Shown piece by piece: positions 11,870-22,077 of a DNA stretch of 64,000 nucleotides. This DNA is from Eupeodes corollae (taxonomy: Eukaryota > Arthropoda > Insecta > Diptera > Syrphidae): assembly GCF_945859685.1 (NCBI RefSeq), contig NC_079147.1:307332485-307396484 (forward strand), in the 5' to 3' direction. Made by a program: the position numbers and the translations under genes. The notes under the pieces were generated by a model, which did no database searches, had not been told where the DNA came from, and saw only the letters and a list, made by a program, of their open reading frames with translations. The first letter of the stretch is position 1. Every line of letters starts with the position of its first letter.

Positions 11870-12420
11870 TTTCTATTCGTCAATTTTTGTATACATGCGG
11901 TTTGATTGTGGAATTCCCTCCACATGCCCATAAAGATGATTGGATGTAGCACTCGGTTCAAGACGAGACTTAGACAATTCTTTGGAGACTCTCGGTGATA
12001 AACTTTTTCGATTATATTTAACAAAATGTATTACCTGTTTAAAGAAAATTGTGTTTTTTTTTTTAATAATATTTAGCATAGAATGAAATAATTTTGAAGT
12101 CGATACGTTCATTTATTCTCGAGACATTTCAGTCGAAAATCGGTTTTACCAAGTTTTTGTAGAATTTTCTGTATTTAGAAACTGACAATTAGATTTTCTA
12201 AAAAATTGACGAGTTATTGAAAATTATGTTTATGAGTTTTATAATTTAAAAATAATTTGAAGCCAATATCTTTTATTTTTCCAAGATATTCGAGTCGAGA
12301 TCGAATTTTTGGCAACTTTTAGTAGTACTTGACGTCAAAAACGTTATTCTTCGATACAAAAAATCAATCTGAAAGTCACTTAATTTTGTATCACGTCATC
12401 ACGTTATAACCTCGAGAGAT
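11870..12420 (-). repeat. Diverged fragment of the 172-bp satellite-core family (tentative)
   Basis: Phrases such as GAAGTCGATA, CATTTATTCTCGAGACATTTC.GTCGAAAATCGG and AAGATATTCGAGTCGAGATCG resemble the reverse-strand satellite monomer seen at 30-36 kb (AAGATATTTGAGTCGAAAATC), at low identity. No family ends are visible. Confidence 0.45.
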
Positions 12421-15400
12421 ATTTATGATCAACCAAATTGTTGTCCTGTGTTAGCTTGAAAAATAACTTATCATGAAATTTTTCCTTTTAACTTCAAGAT
12501 GAATAAAATAACACAAATATTCAAAACCATCAAGTTGATAGTTTACAGCCAAATAATAAAATCTGCTGATTTTCCTGGACAAACCTTATTTTGAAATCTT
12601 CCATTTCTGGCTTGCACAAATCATTGTTTAAAGTTCGTATCAAAATTTAAGTTTCTTTGTGTTCTTTTCTTGTCTAAAACCGTAACCGTTTAGGAAACGT
12701 TTTTGAAAATGGTTTCTAAAATTCTATATTTATTTGATTGCAAACATTTTCGCTCCAATTAACTTTACGTGCTACAAATTTCCGCACAATGGAGCTCCAT
12801 TGTGTCCCAAAACCGAATCTTCTACATTTATATGAATTTTGCAGCTCCATTGTGTTTTGACCGAGAATTCTTCGCTCTCCCTGAACATTGTTTAATTTAG
12901 TTAAGAGCTGCTTTCAATTTGGCATCAGCTCTATGTCTATATGTAGTCAAACTAACATCAAAGCAAATATTGTACTTTTTTCCCTTAAAAAATAGAAGAA
13001 AACAAATAAACAAAATAAAAAACAAACTAACAAAGGTTTCAATTTCCATCAAAAAGGACTTGCCTGTTTTTTTTTTTGATATTTTGCGCACCACAGTGCC
13101 ATCGCATCATTCCAACCAAACAGCAAAATGATTCTCATTTCCGTTTCCATTCCCTACGCTCGGTTAAGTTTTAAGGCAAAATGCGCTCTCTAACACATAT
13201 TTCTGTCACCCGTATTCATATCGTCCCGTTTCGTCCCTTCGCGTTTCTCTTGGCTCTTGGTTGTCAGGACGGCAGTGGCGGCGGTGGCGTTGCCGTATAT
13301 GTATATACCACGATAACGGTACATAGTCGTAGTCATAGTTTAACACTATAGTCCAAGTCCACCATCATGCAGGATGTTATTCGCATTTAAAGGCAACGGA
13401 AATACACACAGTATTTTCATTTTCGTCCTTTTGACTGCGAGAACAACGGGATAAAAAAAGAAACAAAAAGCTCAGCAAAAACTTGCAAACACACAACTCA
13501 GAACTTTAATTTTGTGGAAATTATGCATACACATCCTTTTTAGGTTTTTTCGTCATTCTATTTTTTTTTTGGTTTATTTTTGTATTTAAAAGATATCCTC
13601 TGGCCGAAACCATAAATGCAAGGATATCAGGAGCAGAGATCAATGCCAATGTACGTATATAAAAAAGATAAAAATTGGATACCCAGAAAGAGAGACCGGC
13701 CAGGCCAGCAGTCACAAGCCACCCTCAACGTTGAACGCTGAACGATGAACGCCAGAACGCGCCACAGGCTAAAGAATAAAGGATCCTCTCCTCATGGAGT
13801 TCAATTTATTTACATTGAAATTGGAAGGAAGTGTCCAAATATAAAAATGTTCAAAAAGACATACTCGTATAGAAAATTGAAAAAAAAAATTCAAAACGGA
13901 CACATTGAGACGTATAACAACGACAGGACCTCCTTGTGATACTCCTGCGATGCTCTCTATACACGTGTATACGAGTATATATTATAATCCTTGGAGTATC
14001 TGTTATATTTTTCTTATTTTTCTGTATGAACTAAAAGCAGGAAGAATGAGATGAAATTTCAAGAAATGAGAATCCTTAAAGAAATGTAAACTTTCTGTGT
14101 GTCCTTGTGTGTGTAGTTCGTTGTGCCGTTCGTTGCTGTAAAACCAAGGAGGACGTTAAAGTCCTATATTTTGCCATTTTTATCAAATTTATAATTCCAA
14201 TTTACTTGCAAATGGGATTTCCTTCCTCCACCACCAACCAACCCACCCACCGCCTTCACTTTCGCCTTGGCCTTCTTTTTTTCACAGCGGTGGCGATGGC
14301 GGCGGCGGGTGGCACAGCCTCTTACCCTTCATGCTCTGATCCATGATCACAGTTTGGGTTAGGGTCTTGGGAAAAATTTCACAGGATATTCCCATTTGTC
14401 TTGTGAGTGGGTTGAGCGTTCAGTCTCAGGTTCAGAATTCAGCTCCCATATAGGAAGCTGCACAGAATGGAGAATGTAAGATATGGTGGGTATGGATGGA
14501 TGCAGGCTGAAAGAGTCAGTGGCAATGAGGAAGAAATCCCAATCCCCAATCCCAATCCAAATCCGAAGCAGTTGCAATTCCGTGACGAAGGATATTTTTC
14601 CGAGTGCAGTTTTCCTTGATTGTTTTCCTCTATCGTCGTCGTCTTCGTCGTCGTCGTAGTTGATTTCGTCTTCCTGGAAAAAAGCAAAGAAATCCTTGCA
14701 GCTTCGGCTTTTCATTGGATCCTTCTTTTTGTTGAACATTTTTTCCTTATTCCATCAGAGTGGGAGGATTGTGTGTTGGAAAATAATCTTCTCGCAGCTA
14801 TTCTTCATGTCCTTTTCGATTTTCTGCTGATGATAGTTACTTTTTCGATTCTTGTTTGAATGAAATTGCTGCTGCTGCTGCTAGAAGCTGTCCGTTTGGA
14901 TTCTCTCATTTCGTTTTGTAAGGATATTACGAAGGATATATAGACGCCTTTTTCAATCAATTGAAGGAGGGAATCGTTTCGTTACTCGAAAAATTCTTAA
15001 CGTTTCAATTGAATTGAACTTGAAATATGTCCAGGAATGGATCTTGGTATTCCTTTTTCCTTTTCTTTTTTTTGTTGTTGTTAAACAGGATTTGTTCGTT
15101 CGTTGGGGGGTGGGTGCATCAGCATGTGTGTTATTTGGTTGGACAGGACATACACTGTCAGCATGACATGGCTTGGAACAGATTTTGTGTGAATCTGAAA
15201 AGCATCTCTTAGCTGAATGAAGTGAAACGAACTTCTTTGTTAGTAGCTATCATTGATTGGAGATTCTGAATGTGAACCTAGATGTATTCAGAGCTGTAGC
15301 ATGATATGTACATAAGAAGGTACCTGGGATCTCCTTGAAACTACCAGGAAGATAAATTCTGAAGGACTTCTGAGGAAATGAGAGGAAAATATAACAAAAG

Positions 15401-16130
15401 CTTCTCTAGGTATTATTATACCTACCTTCTACACATAGGTATATCACCTTTTTTAGGCCACCCAAATTGTGTATATGTGTGTCCTACCCTCTGGCACTTT
15501 ATGGTAGTTTTCTGTTGAGCATGCGATCAAATTCAATAGCCAAGCCAGCAGAGCCAATTGAAAATCAGAATAAGATTGACACAACAGTTTAATGGAATTT
15601 TCAGAACCAATTGTTACCCATCCAGGATATACTTATGATTAAATTGGAATATTTTTACATTCAAGGAATTTCAAGGTATTCTTATTTTACTATTTCACAA
15701 TTTCAAAATCAACATCAAAATCAAGACTGACTGACTGATGCATAAGATTCTCAAGAAATGTTGTTTTACTAAATTAAATATATACAATTTGTGTTTATTT
15801 CCTTTGAAATTCAATCCCATACATTTTTCAAAGTACCCAGAGCTTGGAATAATAATGAATAAAAGATCATAGGAAAGTTTCCTGAAAATCAGAAAGTACT
15901 CGTATATCAAATTTAATTTGTGTATCCTGGAATAGAAAATATAAAAAGAGACATTTCTTGCTGTTTTAAATTAAAACATAATAAATCAAAAATATTTCTT
16001 AGTTTCAATTCGTAGTAATAGATGTGTCATTGAATATACAGGGTGTCTCTTAATTTGTCAATCTTATTTAAAACATTATTTTGAGGAAAAAATCTTTTCA
16101 ATTTCGATGTAATTTATTGATTATGTAAGG
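12421..16130. other. Non-coding, probable host sequence
   Basis: No exon recognised. Contents include repeated GCTCCATTGTG motifs near 12790-12855, a GGCGGCGGTGGCG patch near 13275, GTCGTC repeats near 14630-14660, and (CTG)n near 14869-14883. A sequence beginning CAGGGTGTCTCTTAA near 16040 resembles the ends of many insect transposons but has no partner here. The 126-residue minus frame at 14359-14739 is driven by the GTCGTC tract and is not a supported gene. Confidence 0.5.
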
Positions 16131-16178
16131 AGAGGGTACCCTGTTTTAAGTAATGTTACCTTAAGTGCACGTCATCCT

Positions 16179-16200
16179 ATTGACTATTTTGGTAGTCAAT
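16179..16200. repeat. Left terminal palindrome
   Basis: ATTGACTA-TTTTGG-TAGTCAAT is a perfect 8-bp stem with a 6-nt loop. The right end has the same loop and a stem with a compensated base-pair change. Confidence 0.85.
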
Positions 16201-16209
16201 TTCCAGCCG

Positions 16210-16436
16210 ATAACCGCGATAGTCAATGGGACAATTTTCGGTTGTCAATTTCGGGATCCAACATTTTTTTACAACTTGGTCGGCAATATGACAACTGCAG
16301 TAGTCAGAAAGAAATTAAAAATACGGTTGTGATATTGGCTAGCGTTGTAGTCAATACGACAACGGCGGTAGTCAGTATAACAACGGCGGTAGTCAATCGC
16401 TGCGTTCAATCCCAAACAGATAGGGTATCCGGATAC
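16210..16436. repeat. Left arm: array of near-palindromic GTAGTCAAT units
   Basis: Several units of the form (AT)GACAAC-GC-GTAGTCAAT occur with variable spacers, e.g. at 16290-16305 and around 16345-16395 (CAACGGCGGTAGTCA twice). The arm ends with GCGTTCAATCCC...GATAGGGTATCC, mirrored in the right arm. Confidence 0.75.
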
Positions 16437-16539
16437 TTTTTTACTTGTGACATATAGGAACTATATGGCAAGATTTGCATTCGTGCAAAATTTCGAACTC
16501 GAGATTTTAATCAAACTTGATATTACGATAGTAGAGAAG

Positions 16540-16870
16540 TCGAAAAAAGTGGGTCCTGCGATTCCGTCCGGTCGGTTTTGTCTGTCTGTCCACGCTCTTA
16601 CAGCCTAAACCATTGGGTCGATTGAGTTCAAACTTGGAAGTTAAGGTTTTGAGCAGATTCGCGTTAGGCGTTTTTTTCATTTTTTTTTTAAGATCAAAAC
16701 TAACAGTGGCCACCATACAATTTTTTTGGTCAAAAAACGAAAATTCGGATTTTCTCAAAAACAAACCGATAGATTTTCTTTAAATTTTCCCCTAAAATTT
16801 TATTTTTTAACTCGGCTTCTTTTTATAAGAAAAACAAATTTTTGTATTGCTCAGGAAAGGTACCGCTCAT
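16540..16870 (+). repeat. Dispersed repeat, copy 1
   Basis: A segment containing CCTAAACCATTGGGTCGATT, TTAAGGTTTTGAGCAGATTC, GCGTTTTTTT, CCATACAATTTTTT and AAACCGATAG. The same order of phrases recurs in reverse at 31255-31440, so this is a dispersed repeat family and not unique host DNA. Confidence 0.6.
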
Positions 16871-19340
16871 AGAACCGTTATTTTGTTTTTTAATTTTCTC
16901 AGCAACTTATGAACCGATTTCAATATTTTTTTTTTCTGAATAAGCTCTTACATTGCTTTAACAATATTTGATTATCAAAAGTGCAATTGTTTATTGTTTG
17001 AATTTTTAAAAAAATATTGAATTTCATTTTTTCAAAATTCGATATCTCAAAAACGGGTCAACATTTTTTTACGAAATTCAAACGTATAGCGTATATTAAC
17101 AATCTCTAAACAACTGCGTACCAAACATTTTTTTAGAACAAAATTGAAAAATTTTATATATAAAAAATTAATTTTAAAAAAAAACGCTATAACGATTTTC
17201 AAAAAAATAATTGAAAACATCAACGTTTTTTTATTTATAAAATGGCATTGAAATTTTTGAAGACAAACTTATTTTTCGGGCGAACTTTTGAATCTTAAAA
17301 TAGTTTTTTTTTTAAATATTTTAACTGTGTATGAGCCCGAAAGAGCGCATTACTTTAACAAATACCCCATTGAAATACCCCATTCTACAAATTATGGGCA
17401 GCGAGAGCCAATATCTCACTGTTGTAAAATATTTAATCATTTTTATGAAAATTTGGATTTGTTCTTAACTAGATATCAGTTTTAAATTTAGTTCAAAATT
17501 CTTCTTAACTTTATGTTGTTTACTTGTAATTTATTTTGAATAATCGCCTTTCAAAAGTTACATATCTATACCGCTAAATTGTTTTTAATTATTATATTAT
17601 TCAAATCATATTATATTATATTACATTATATTATATTAAAATATTGTATATATTATATTATGCTATAAAGCGAAATCTGTGGATGTTCGATCGTAGATTG
17701 AAGTAAATAAATAATAAAATTGTAATTACATTACTAGCTTTTATCTAAATTAGTGCATTTGGTACATATTTATGTATTTTTATAACTAAAATTATTGTAA
17801 ACACCAACGATATGGCCGCCCATGTAGCTCAACTGTATCGGATATGATATATTTAATCAAAAATCTATTTTAAAGTGTTTATCAAGAAGAATTATCTTGG
17901 TAACTTTGTATATGTGATTTTAAAATATTATTCTTTACGAATAAGGTTGTTTCACACATGATTTACTTGCTTCGCCTATATAAAAGAATAAATACTTAGT
18001 ACAAATTAAAGAAACGGGCCAGAAAGAGTATATGTATTTTCTATTAGAATCACTTTTTCAACGTATACACATTATACCTATTTATAAAGGTATTACGTAC
18101 AACTTCTACAACTACTGCTTGCGTGTCACTTCATAACTAAAATCCAAAGCGCACAAAAGCCTGACTGTAAACAACCAATGAATAGCAATTTCTGGTACCT
18201 GTTCGTATGCTTGTTATTTTTTTAAACTTTAACAAAATAAATAAACTGAACGTAAAAACTCCATGTTAGCGCTGAAAACTTATAGTAAAGAAGGAATGTA
18301 GTATGTACCTTTTAGCTACCAATAACATTCCTTCATTATCATCATAACATGTCCTTATCTATCTATCTGCATAAAGCTAAGCACGCCAATGAACTATATA
18401 CCTGCTACCTAACTACACAACTATTAGGCGATCGCTTTACAATTTAAACATTCATGGTCTGCCTCTTTCTTATAGTATTTATTTTCCATCCTGGTTCTTC
18501 TAATATGAAGTTACAATAAAGCTCTATCTAAAGGAAAAAAGCTTTGAAGGAACGAGTTGACTAGCTCGTAGCTTTATACATAATAGACACCATTTTTCAT
18601 ATACAAAGATCGTACCCAAATAAAAGCAGACTTATGAATGTAAATAAAAACAAATATCGGTAAAAGATCCTAAACAGCTGACGTAAGCATCTTTCATCCC
18701 CTTATTAGATACAATATTAAGCCATTTTGTTTTACTTGTTTTCCAAAAACAAAAACAAATTTCATCAACTTTCATATGGAAGCTCTTTATATGAAAACAT
18801 ATGCAATTATAGACTCAAATAGAATGAAGGAAATTGTGTAGACTTTTAGGTCGAAAATTAACTATCTCCCTTATTCTGCTGGCTGCTTAAGGGAATGGAA
18901 ATAATATTTTTCTCTCGCTCCCGCTGAATTTCTCCACTTTCGATACTAACGCCACGCCAATGACTCGGCATCTGGTCGCCCTAAAAGTGTCTGCTCATGA
19001 GAGTACTATGGTTTTCATATACAAAGATCGTGCGGTTTATTTTGACAAATCCAATGACATTTATATCTTTGAAGACAAACTTATTTTACACGTATATTTT
19101 TAAATCTTATATAAGTACTTTTTTAAACAGACTCTTAGCATACAGGAGCAAGTTCGTGCGACCCAGTCGTGCATTTTATTGTTAATGGTTTACGTGTAAA
19201 ATAACAGCTGATCAAAAACAGTTGAGGTGTCAAAAAAGAATCCAAATGTATCTAAGAATTTCTGGGGTATGTAGGTATTTGACAGAACAGAAACTTGAAA
19301 ATTGATTTCAGCTTTTTGTATTTGTTGTTAAACAAAAAGA
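16871..19340. other. AT-rich interior of the palindrome-array element
   Basis: No coding signal. There is a (TTATA)n-like tract near 17600-17665. A block around 17240-17310 (TTTGAAGACAAACTTATTTTT) recurs in diverged form near 19060-19130. CATATACAAAGATCGT occurs at about 18599 and again at about 19017. These suggest internal duplication. Confidence 0.5.
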
Positions 19341-19346
19341 TACAAA

Positions 19347-19938
19347 ATGTTAGTTGAAGTTGTATTTGATGATGTTCTGTATAGGATAGATAAGGAGGAA
19401 GCTTCATATTTGCCTCCGAATTAAAGAAGGTATTTATGATCTATTTTTTTAAACTTACAAATTGACTTATTTTGATCTCCTTTTGTAGAAGAAAAAATTG
19501 CTAGGTCTTACCTCCAGTTTCAAATTGAAGAACCTCATTCTGTTCCAGTAATAGACAAAAATACAGGTAAGTATATTTTAATCTTGTGGAAATAAATAAA
19601 TCTAACTTTTTTGTTTTTATGAATAAAAGCAGACATAGACGGACAGCTTGTGGAGCTACAAGCAAATAAGGTCGCTGAAAGGAAAGGTAAGTTATTCTTT
19701 CAGATGATTCAACACTATTATCTTTTTTTAAGGTTGGGAACATAAATCCTCTCTGCTCTTTTTGGAGGAGTACAGAAAGAGAAAGGACCAGCTTCGAGAC
19801 CCAAAAACCCGTCCAAGAACAATTTTTCAAGAAATTGCAAATGTTTTTGATGAGATGGAATTAGAAAGTTGTTTTTATTTTTTGACAGCTATCTCAATAC
19901 AGCTTTCAAACTCGTTCAACAATTTACCTAAAAATTGA
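19347..19938 (+). CDS. Spliced gene with Myb/SANT-like DNA-binding domain (frame-damaged first exon)
   Basis: Four exons with GT-AG introns can be read: 19347-19429, 19489-19566, 19633-19686 and 19733-19938 (stop TGA). Donors at 19567 and 19687 are CAG|GTAAGT and AAG|GTAAGT; acceptors are pyrimidine-rich (...TTTTGTAG, ...TTTTTTTAAG). Exons 2-4 join in phase without a stop, about 112 residues. Exon 1 starts MLVEVVFDDVLYRIDKEEA, but its frame meets TAA at 19422 and is one base out of phase with exon 2, so it is damaged or mis-sequenced. Exon 4 opens with GWEHKSSLLFLEEYRKRKDQ and continues through FQEIANVF, the tryptophan-led helix pattern of Myb/SANT-like (trihelix, MSANTD-type) domains common in insect transposon-linked proteins. 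The domain seems truncated, as the normal third helix is replaced by a hydrophobic tail. Function is inferred only as DNA binding. Confidence 0.65.
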
Positions 19939-19944
19939 CCTTTT

Positions 19945-20289
19945 CAAGGTACCCTATCCAACACGAGATTGAACGCAGCCAATGTGACAGTTGCAGCAGT
20001 CAATATGAAAACTGTGGTAGTCAATGACAACTGCAGTAGTCAATATTTTAACTACCGTAGTCAATAAGAAATCTACTGTAGTCAATAAGAGACTGCTGTA
20101 GTCAATGGGATAATGGCGGCGGCGGTTGTCAATATGGCTCGATGAACTCGATGACAACCAAATTGTCATATTGATTACCGAAGTTGTACTATCGACTATT
20201 TTTGTTGTCATATTAACTGCCCGAAATTGATAGTCGAAAATTGTTCCACTGACTGTCCAGTAGTAGGCTTTTTAATATAAGGTTGGCAT
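19945..20289. repeat. Right arm: array of near-palindromic GTAGTCAAT units
   Basis: At least seven G(C/T)AGTCAAT or GTTGTCAAT units lie between 19995 and 20135, including GACAACTGCAGTAGTC at 20026-20041. The inner edge, GGTACCCTATCC...GATTGAACGCAGCC, is the inverse of the left arm's inner edge. A minus-strand open frame across this arm is produced by the repeats and is not a gene. Confidence 0.75.
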
Positions 20290-20311
20290 ATTCACTATTT
20301 TGGTAGTGAAT
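20290..20311. repeat. Right terminal palindrome
   Basis: ATTCACTA-TTTTGG-TAGTGAAT: a perfect 8-bp stem with the same 6-nt loop, in the same orientation, as the left-end palindrome. One stem pair is switched from G-C to C-G. Confidence 0.85.
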
Positions 20312-20345
20312 GCCACTATTTGACTAGATTTCAAGTTGACTATCG

Positions 20346-20694
20346 AATTGTATATACGACAACTTTATTTTTCTGTCTGCTAATGATGTAAACTTTGATT
20401 TTTTGGAGGAAGTATCAGCTTTTATTATTGTAGTTAGATGAATATAATAACTTTTGTCCAATGTTCTACCACAAATAATTATATGATCGAATATTTCATG
20501 ACCTAGACAACCTAGGAGCTGAAAAAAAAGTGATCTAGGGATCATTCCCTTTTAATTGATGTTAACATTTTTGAAAACGCGTACTTTTACCTAAAGTTAT
20601 GACCAATCCATATTCAAACTTAAAATAATTATTTGTGGTTCTGGTCTACAGCATTTTTGTCTCCTGTTTCTTATAGAACAATATTTAAAGTAGC
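20346..20694. other. Non-coding gap, nothing recognised
   Basis: AT-rich sequence between the palindrome-array element and the split SINE. No domain or repeat recognised. Confidence 0.4.
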
Positions 20695-20723
20695 ATTAGT
20701 AGTACCCGTAGCATGATGTTTAG

Positions 20724-20737
20724 TGCGATGGACTGTC
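20724..20737. repeat. 14-bp target-site duplication around LINE copy 1 (left)
   Basis: TGCGATGGACTGTC here is repeated exactly at 21732-21745, directly after the LINE poly(A). This proves insertion into the SINE by target-primed reverse transcription. Confidence 0.9.
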
Positions 20738-21731
20738 GTCTAAACTCGTTTCTGATATCCAATGGAATAAATCAAAACAACAATGCACAGGTGCTGTTCT
20801 GGTTGATTTGGAAAAGGCCTTTGACACCGTATGGTTAGAGGGTCTTTACTTAAAACTGAGCAGGCTTGGCATAAGCAAGCCCTTGTTGTATATACTTTAT
20901 GATATGCTTAATGGTCGAAAGTTTGTTGTCAAAAGTGGCAATGTAACTTCTACCACAACATTCTCAATTAAAAATGGTCTTCAACAGGGAGCGGTGAATT
21001 CGCCGATTCTCTTCAGCATTTACACCAGCGATCTGATAGGTAGTCTTACAAAGGCAATTGCGTACGCCAACGATCTAATTGCGTACAGAACGGCCCGAAA
21101 GGTTGAGGTTATTAGAATTCTCTTGCAGCGTGATTTCGACAAGATTCAGCGATATTGCGACAACTGGAAACTGATAATTAATGTCCAGAAGCTCTGACCA
21201 GGGCCAGAGGAGCCTTCGCTCTGACGAAACGGCTGTTTTTTTTAGCAGTCGGCTTGACCCCAGAGTGAAGGTAATTTGCTACATGGTTGTCCTGTGTGGT
21301 TCAACGTTGCCCCTTCCCAGATGGAGAAGTTTCGGGTGTTCGAGCGGCAGTGTTTACGACAACGCTGTACCGGCTTATATCGAACAGCCGAATCTTCTTA
21401 TAAGCATTACTATTCCAACGAGGTCCTATTTAACGGGGCTCGAATCAACAGAATTGACAATTTCGTGATAAAACAAAAATAAAAAGGATATTGATATTAG
21501 TTTTTTAAATTTTCTAATTAATACAAAAATAAATAAAATTGAATTGAAGTTAAAATAGATCTTAGGGCCGAAAGGCATTAGCAGTTAGTGTTATAGTTTA
21601 ACTTAGAGTGTCGGTATGGGACCATTAAGTTAGTTGTAAGTTATGGATAATTAGACTAGTTTTATGAATTTTTGTCTAGCTTTAAGATAGGTTTAAGAAT
21701 GAATTAATAAAAATGAATTTAAAAAAAAAAA
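20738..21731 (+). mobile_element. 5'-truncated LINE inserted in SINE (copy 1)
   Basis: A Jockey-superfamily-like LINE, truncated at the reverse transcriptase. It contains GAVLVDLEKAFDTVWLEGL (motif A), NGLQQGAVNSPILFSIYTSDL and AYANDLIAY, in which the first Asp of the YADD box is Asn. The open frame runs to 21197, then breaks. C-terminal pieces appear in other frames to about 21480. A 3' UTR with GGGCCGAAAGGCATTAG leads to a poly(A) ending at 21731. It is flanked by an exact 14-bp duplication. The start matches an internal position (about 57766) of the longer copy 2, as expected for 5' truncation. It is dead. Confidence 0.9.
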
Positions 21732-21877
21732 TGCGATGGACTGTCATGGGAGTGGCTTTGGGTTCGATCCCTGCCTACGCCACCTAAAGTTTTTTTCATG
21801 GGTACTGCCTCTTGCGAGAAATTGACAAATTCTCCAAGAGTAATTCTTGTCATCAAACGTGATTTCTCAAATTTGCC

Positions 21878-22077
21878 NNNNNNNNNNNNNNNNNNNNNNN
21901 NNNNNNNNNNNNNNNNNNNNNNNNNNNNNNNNNNNNNNNNNNNNNNNNNNNNNNNNNNNNNNNNNNNNNNNNNNNNNNNNNNNNNNNNNNNNNNNNNNNN
22001 NNNNNNNNNNNNNNNNNNNNNNNNNNNNNNNNNNNNNNNNNNNNNNNNNNNNNNNNNNNNNNNNNNNNNNNNNNNNN
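21878..22077. other. Assembly gap (200 N)
   Basis: Exactly 200 N, a conventional size suggesting an unknown true gap length. It falls within the SINE body, so the break is probably caused by this repeat. Open frames spanning it are meaningless. Confidence 0.95.

Larger units (their letters stand above)
16140..20345 (+). mobile_element. Palindrome-array (foldback-like) element with a spliced gene
   Basis: Two arms, about 16179-16436 and 19945-20311, carry arrays of imperfect palindromes (core GACAACTGCAGTAGTC, identical at 16290-16305 and 20026-20041). They also share inverted-repeat features. GCTGCGTTCAAT... followed by GATAGGGTATCC ends the left arm, and its reverse complement begins the right arm at 19948. 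GACAATTTTCGGTTGTCAATTTCGGG on the left matches, inverted, a segment near 20220-20260. Each outer end holds a 22-bp hairpin. The roughly 3.5 kb between the arms holds AT-rich DNA, a dispersed repeat and a four-exon Myb/SANT-like gene. No target duplication was found, so the outer limits are approximate. Long arms built from short repeats recall Foldback/Galileo-type elements, but no such transposase was recognised. Confidence 0.65.
20695..21877 (+). mobile_element. tRNA-derived SINE (copy 1), split by a LINE and cut by the assembly gap
   Basis: The 5' part (about 20699-20737) is a tRNA-like head ending TAGTGCGATGGACTGTC. The 3' part resumes at 21732 with the same TGCGATGGACTGTC, then GGTTCGATCCC (21761-21771), a perfect RNA polymerase III B box, and CCTACGCCACC. 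The tRNA-unrelated body GGGTACTGCCTCTTGCGAG follows, up to the N run at 21878. The same body is complete in the copy at 56641-60330. The head resembles a tRNA but lacks an intact cloverleaf, so I call a SINE rather than a tRNA gene. Confidence 0.8.

Noticed and set aside
14359..14739. 126-residue minus-strand frame with an acidic run
   Set aside because: The acidic run is a GTCGTC simple repeat read in reverse. There is no domain, and an overlapping frame reads equally well.
20699..21780. Functional tRNA gene at the tRNA-like heads
   Set aside because: The head is followed by the SINE body, no intact acceptor stem pairs, and both copies are split by a LINE.
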